DNA from: a virus
DNA length: 20,880 bases
IMG/VR virus record: IMGVR_UViG_3300028822_000039
Location: 1 to 20,880 of that record
Strand: one strand, 5' to 3'
Shown here in pieces: positions 20,831-20,880 of the stretch. Position numbers and translations under genes: made by a program. Under the pieces are notes generated by a model that was not told the DNA's origin, searched no databases, and saw only the letters and a list, made by a program, of their open reading frames with translations. Numbering within the stretch: the stretch's first letter is position 1; each line of letters starts with the position of its first letter.

Positions 20831-20875
20831 CGGCACACAACACGCTTTGTGTGTCGAACCGTGGGAACGTCCCAC
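20831..20875 (+). other. Two tandem hairpins after the plus-strand ORF
   Basis: CGGCACACAA pairs with TTGTGTGTCG (10 bp with one G-U, 6-base loop, 20831-20856). After four bases, GTGGGA-ACG-TCCCAC follows (20861-20875). No T tract is present. They could end the small rightward transcript or form the leader of the next gene beyond the window. Confidence 0.5.
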
Positions 20876-20880
20876 AGGTA

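Noticed and set aside
1-20880. CRISPR array, integrase, attachment site or tRNA genes
   Set aside because: I looked for regularly spaced repeats, recombinase motifs and cloverleaf patterns by eye and found none; terminal repeats cannot be judged from this window.

Overview
The window is most likely the virion structure and DNA packaging module of an uncultivated short-tailed (podovirus-like) dsDNA phage of class Caudoviricetes. Nearly all genes lie on the minus strand and read right to left: small terminase, a small HNH-like protein, large terminase, portal, two small helical proteins, scaffold, major capsid protein, an HNH gene, head-tail adaptor, tail nozzle, a glycine-rich fibre, two probable internal virion proteins and a collagen-like fibre that runs off the left edge. 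I see no tape-measure, sheath, lysis, integrase or polymerase gene here. Base composition is in the mid 40s percent GC by eye. Genes read cleanly with the standard bacterial code, with one exception: an in-frame UGA in an HNH gene. Host clues are weak. Recognisable Shine-Dalgarno sequences are almost absent, and several genes begin only 6 to 11 bases after an extended -10 box, which implies leaderless or near-leaderless mRNAs. A TTGTCCACA-type DnaA box lies at the right end. This suits lineages with many leaderless mRNAs (Actinobacteria, possibly Patescibacteria), but the sequence alone does not decide.

Layout. 20437-20880 is a divergent control region with two DnaA-like boxes, a plus-strand promoter whose spacer is a 19-bp palindrome, a small plus-strand membrane-protein ORF and two strong hairpins. 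16689-20436 is the packaging module (TerS, HNH-like protein, TerL), with a 350-base structured gap after TerS. 11982-16623 is the head module (portal, two helical proteins, scaffold, capsid). 8785-11296 encodes the head-tail adaptor and nozzle. 1-8764 encodes fibres and large putative ejected proteins, one of which carries a ParB/sulfiredoxin-like motif. The junctions between transcription units carry strong hairpins without U tracts next to extended -10 promoters.

The most striking system is inside the large terminase. A complete class 1 intein (301 residues) sits four residues after the third catalytic Asp of the nuclease domain. Inside it, between the N- and C-terminal splicing blocks, a complete 203-residue HNH homing endonuclease with two zinc fingers is encoded in a different reading frame, with its own ATG and stop. 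The terminase/intein frame stays open across the whole HNH gene. The intein linker and the endonuclease are therefore two readings of the same DNA. This could be an intermediate between a classical intein with a fused endonuclease and the 'fractured gene' arrangement of split inteins with free-standing endonucleases.
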